This document shows, piece by piece, positions 62,045 to 64,000 of a stretch of DNA of 64,000 nt (position 1 is its first letter; every line of letters starts with the position of its first letter). This DNA is from Leptolinea sp964446955. Lineage in GTDB: Bacteria; Chloroflexota; Anaerolineae; Anaerolineales; Anaerolineaceae. The stretch is from assembly GCA_964446955.1 (NCBI GenBank), contig CAYUQJ010000002.1, forward strand, positions 372,001-436,000, written 5' to 3'. The position numbers were made by a program, and so were the translations under genes. The notes under the pieces were generated by a model, which saw nothing but the letters and a program-made list of their open reading frames with translations, was not told where the DNA came from and did not search any database.

Positions 62045-63061
62045 ATGAAACGGACCGTCCCGGTACTCGTCATTCTGGCGTTGGCTCTTTCCACCCTCAC
62101 GGCGGCCGCAGCGGCGCATCCCCCCATCACGCCTGATAATGCCAACCAACTGGTCAAACAATCCGAGATTGCCTCGCCGTCTCTGCGGGCTGTGGCCTTT
62201 TCGCCCGACGGCAGCCTGTTTGCCACCGCGTCCGGCAACCAGGGCGATTTCGCCGTCAAGATCTGGCAGAGCAGCGGTCCGACACTGCGGCATAGCGTCT
62301 CCGGACTGGCCGGCATCGTGTGGGATGTAGCCTTCTCCCCAGACGGTACCATGCTCGCCTCGGTGGCGGATGATCCCGGCGGCCGGACTTTGCGCGTGTG
62401 GGATCCGGCGGACGGCTCGCAGACCGCCGCACCGGCCGCCCCGTCAACAGCCTCAAGCCTGGCTTTCTCGCCCGACTGCTCCCGCCTGGCCGTGGGTGGT
62501 CTCAGCGGCTGGCCCAACGGTACCATCTGGATCTACAACACACACACCTGGGCGGTCGAACAGCAGTGGAATGCCGCCGGGCAGAACGTCACCGCGCTGG
62601 TCTACACCCCTGATGGTTCCCGCCTGATCAGCAGCGGCACCGACGGGCTGATCCGCGTATGGTCGGCGGTGGACGGCCGGGAGGAAAACGTGATGACCGC
62701 CGGAAAACAGGCCAACCGTCTGGCGCTTTCGCGCAGCGGCCGTCTGCTGGCCTCCACCTTCTGCGGCGGATCGGATACCACCGGTTGCATAAAGGGCGGC
62801 GTCGCCGTGTGGCGCACCTACGATTGGGCGGTCAGCCAGAAATTCGATGACATCGCCGAAAGCCTGATGTTCTCTTCCGACGGGCGCATGCTCGTCACCG
62901 GATCGGGTTGGAACGACCCCGCGGTTCGCTTCCGCAGTCTGGAAGATTGGTCTGTGGTGCACACCATTCCGGGCGATACCCGCGCCCTGGCACTCTCGCC
63001 GGATGACCGTCTGCTGGTCACGCTGGAGTGGGAGAAGATCAAAATGTGGGCAGTGCCGTAA
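62045..63061 (+). CDS. Secreted WD40-repeat protein
   Basis: This 338-residue protein has an N-terminal signal peptide (VLVILALALSTLTAAAAAH) and six or seven WD40 blades (AVAFSPDGSLFATAS, DVAFSPDGTMLASVA, ALVYTPDGSRLISSGTDG, ALALSPDDRLLVTLE). It likely forms an extracellular propeller. AGGAG lies 9 nt before the ATG. Higher GC than the preceding nuclease genes suggests a return to backbone DNA. No partner is evident. Confidence 0.88.
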   Translation: MKRTVPVLVILALALSTLTAAAAAHPPITPDNANQLVKQSEIASPSLRAVAFSPDGSLFATASGNQGDFAVKIWQSSGPTLRHSVSGLAGIVWDVAFSPDGTMLASVADDPGGRTLRVWDPADGSQTAAPAAPSTASSLAFSPDCSRLAVGGLSGWPNGTIWIYNTHTWAVEQQWNAAGQNVTALVYTPDGSRLISSGTDGLIRVWSAVDGREENVMTAGKQANRLALSRSGRLLASTFCGGSDTTGCIKGGVAVWRTYDWAVSQKFDDIAESLMFSSDGRMLVTGSGWNDPAVRFRSLEDWSVVHTIPGDTRALALSPDDRLLVTLEWEKIKMWAVP

Positions 63062-63172
63062 AGCCCGCGCTGTAAATTTCTCGAATCACACGGTATTTAT
63101 GCCAGTTTTCCAGCGCATTTGCAGTATAGTTAGTGGCAGGGGACCTTATTCCATTACCATCACAGGCAGCCA

Positions 63173-64000
63173 ATGACAACGAATATTGACCTTAACGTAC
63201 GCATTTTTAACCACACCTTCCGCAATCCCGTAATTCCCGCCGCCGGGCCGAACGTCGGCTCGGGCGCCATTATCCGCAAGACGGCGGAAGGCGGCGCGGG
63301 CGGATTGCTGGCCAAGACCATCTCCGGCGTGGCCGCGCCGGTGCCCCACCCCAACATGGCACGCTTCGGCAAGGACAGCCTGCTCAACACCGAACTGTGG
63401 AGCGAACTTCCGCCAGAACGCTGGTTCGAGCATGAATACGGAATCGCGCTGGCCGCCGCCAGGGAACACGGCCTGCCGCTGATCGCCAGCATCGGTTACA
63501 CCGCCGAAGAACTGGCATCACTTGGCCCGCGGTTGGAACAGGCCGGCATTGACATCATCGAGTTTTCCATCCACTATTTGGATTCCGAACGCCTGCTGGA
63601 AACAGCGCGGGCATTGCGGAATGCCGTCAGCATCCCCATCATCGCCAAGCTCAGCTCGCATGCCGGCGACCTGGGCGAGATCGCCCGCGTCCTCGACCCG
63701 TTCGTGGACGGCTTCGCCTGCATCAACAGCTTCGGCCCCACGCTGATGATCGACATTGAACACGCTTCATCCCCCATGGGATCACAACACGGGTACGGCT
63801 GGCTTTCCGGGGCAGCCATCAAACCGCTGGCCGTGCGCTCCGTATTCGAGGTGGCGCGTGTGACCAGCAAACCGGTGATCGGTGTGGGCGGGGTTTCGAG
63901 CGGGGAAGATGTGATCGAATTCTTCATGGCCGGCGCGTCGCTGGTCGAAGTGTGCACCGCCGCCATCCTCAAGGGACCGCACATCTACGGAAAGATCGCC
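63173..64000 (+). CDS. Dihydroorotate dehydrogenase-like flavoprotein, 5' part
   Basis: This frame starts at ATG 63173 and is open at the right edge (276 codons seen). It matches the FMN-binding TIM barrel of class I dihydroorotate dehydrogenases: VIPAAGPNVGSG, AKTISGVAAP, IIAKLSSHAGD, FACINSFGPTLMIDIE, GWLSGAAIKPLAVRSVFEV and KPVIGVGGVSSGEDVIEFFMAGA. The usual Cys/Ser-containing loop of typical PyrD is not obvious, so it may be a paralogue with another substrate. It lies about 110 bp downstream of the WD40 gene. Confidence 0.85.
   Translation, partial: MTTNIDLNVRIFNHTFRNPVIPAAGPNVGSGAIIRKTAEGGAGGLLAKTISGVAAPVPHPNMARFGKDSLLNTELWSELPPERWFEHEYGIALAAAREHGLPLIASIGYTAEELASLGPRLEQAGIDIIEFSIHYLDSERLLETARALRNAVSIPIIAKLSSHAGDLGEIARVLDPFVDGFACINSFGPTLMIDIEHASSPMGSQHGYGWLSGAAIKPLAVRSVFEVARVTSKPVIGVGGVSSGEDVIEFFMAGASLVEVCTAAILKGPHIYGKIA

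Noticed and set aside
1..64000. CRISPR arrays, tRNA or rRNA genes
   Set aside because: No regularly spaced repeats, no T-loop-type motifs in a cloverleaf context and no rRNA-like sequence were recognised by eye.

Overview
The window looks like an accessory-rich stretch of a bacterial chromosome, probably from an uncultured Chloroflexota (Anaerolineae-like) organism. This rests on inference: a thiolase paired with a DUF35 zinc-ribbon/OB-fold protein, many WD40/TolB-like lipoproteins, a NarL-type two-component pair with a GAF sensor, a GT39-type membrane glycosyltransferase, PadR/WYL regulators with alpha/beta hydrolases, and several TTG/GTG starts. No rRNA, tRNA or CRISPR array was seen, so the taxonomy is not anchored.

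Layout. 1-1.57 kb: the end of a thiolase gene, a REP-like palindrome and a DUF35 gene. The 3' end of the DUF35 gene is the left border of an integrated element. 1.49-8.1 kb: a leftward operon-like set encoding a tyrosine recombinase, a small overlapping protein, a primase-polymerase/helicase, an excisionase-like HTH protein, a membrane protein with an HTH tail, and a large serine recombinase whose last codons lie in the host DUF35 gene. A long non-coding region (8.1-8.95 kb) lies upstream of this set. 8.9-20.3 kb: lower-GC DNA with lipoproteins, a frameshifted membrane gene, an IS4-type insertion sequence next to a 5'-truncated sensor kinase gene, its response regulator, a GT39 glycosyltransferase and small membrane proteins. 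20.7-23.1 kb: an IS256-type element inside a decayed Rhs/YD-repeat gene.

23.2-57 kb: a long run of mostly rightward, mostly single-gene units. They encode an Rnk/GreA-like factor, DUF1697, hydrolases, an AhpD-like protein, a permease fused to Usp domains, an ATC-hydrolase family protein, DinB, DUF2200, DUF1295, a beta-lactamase-like protein, fRMsr, an NlpC/P60-like protein, a methyltransferase, a PAS protein, a GT-B-like transferase, WYL regulator plus hydrolase, DUF4256, Ung, PadR plus hydrolase, an MBL-fold protein and others. Gene relics are scattered among them: a second DUF35 copy, a PAS-gene copy, and a three-copy dispersed repeat. 58-62 kb: a lower-GC group with DUF3800, a NucS-like nuclease coupled to a DUF7662-like protein, and a GIY-YIG nuclease. 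62-64 kb: a WD40 protein and a dihydroorotate-dehydrogenase-like gene that runs off the right edge.

The most unusual signals are (i) the element with two recombinase classes plus a prim-pol, whose serine recombinase takes its C-terminus from target DNA; (ii) a family of at least six short hairpins with a nearly constant loop and covarying stems that follow or separate genes from 37 to 62 kb; (iii) a candidate structured RNA at 61.1 kb; and (iv) several near-intact frameshifts and gene relics showing high turnover.
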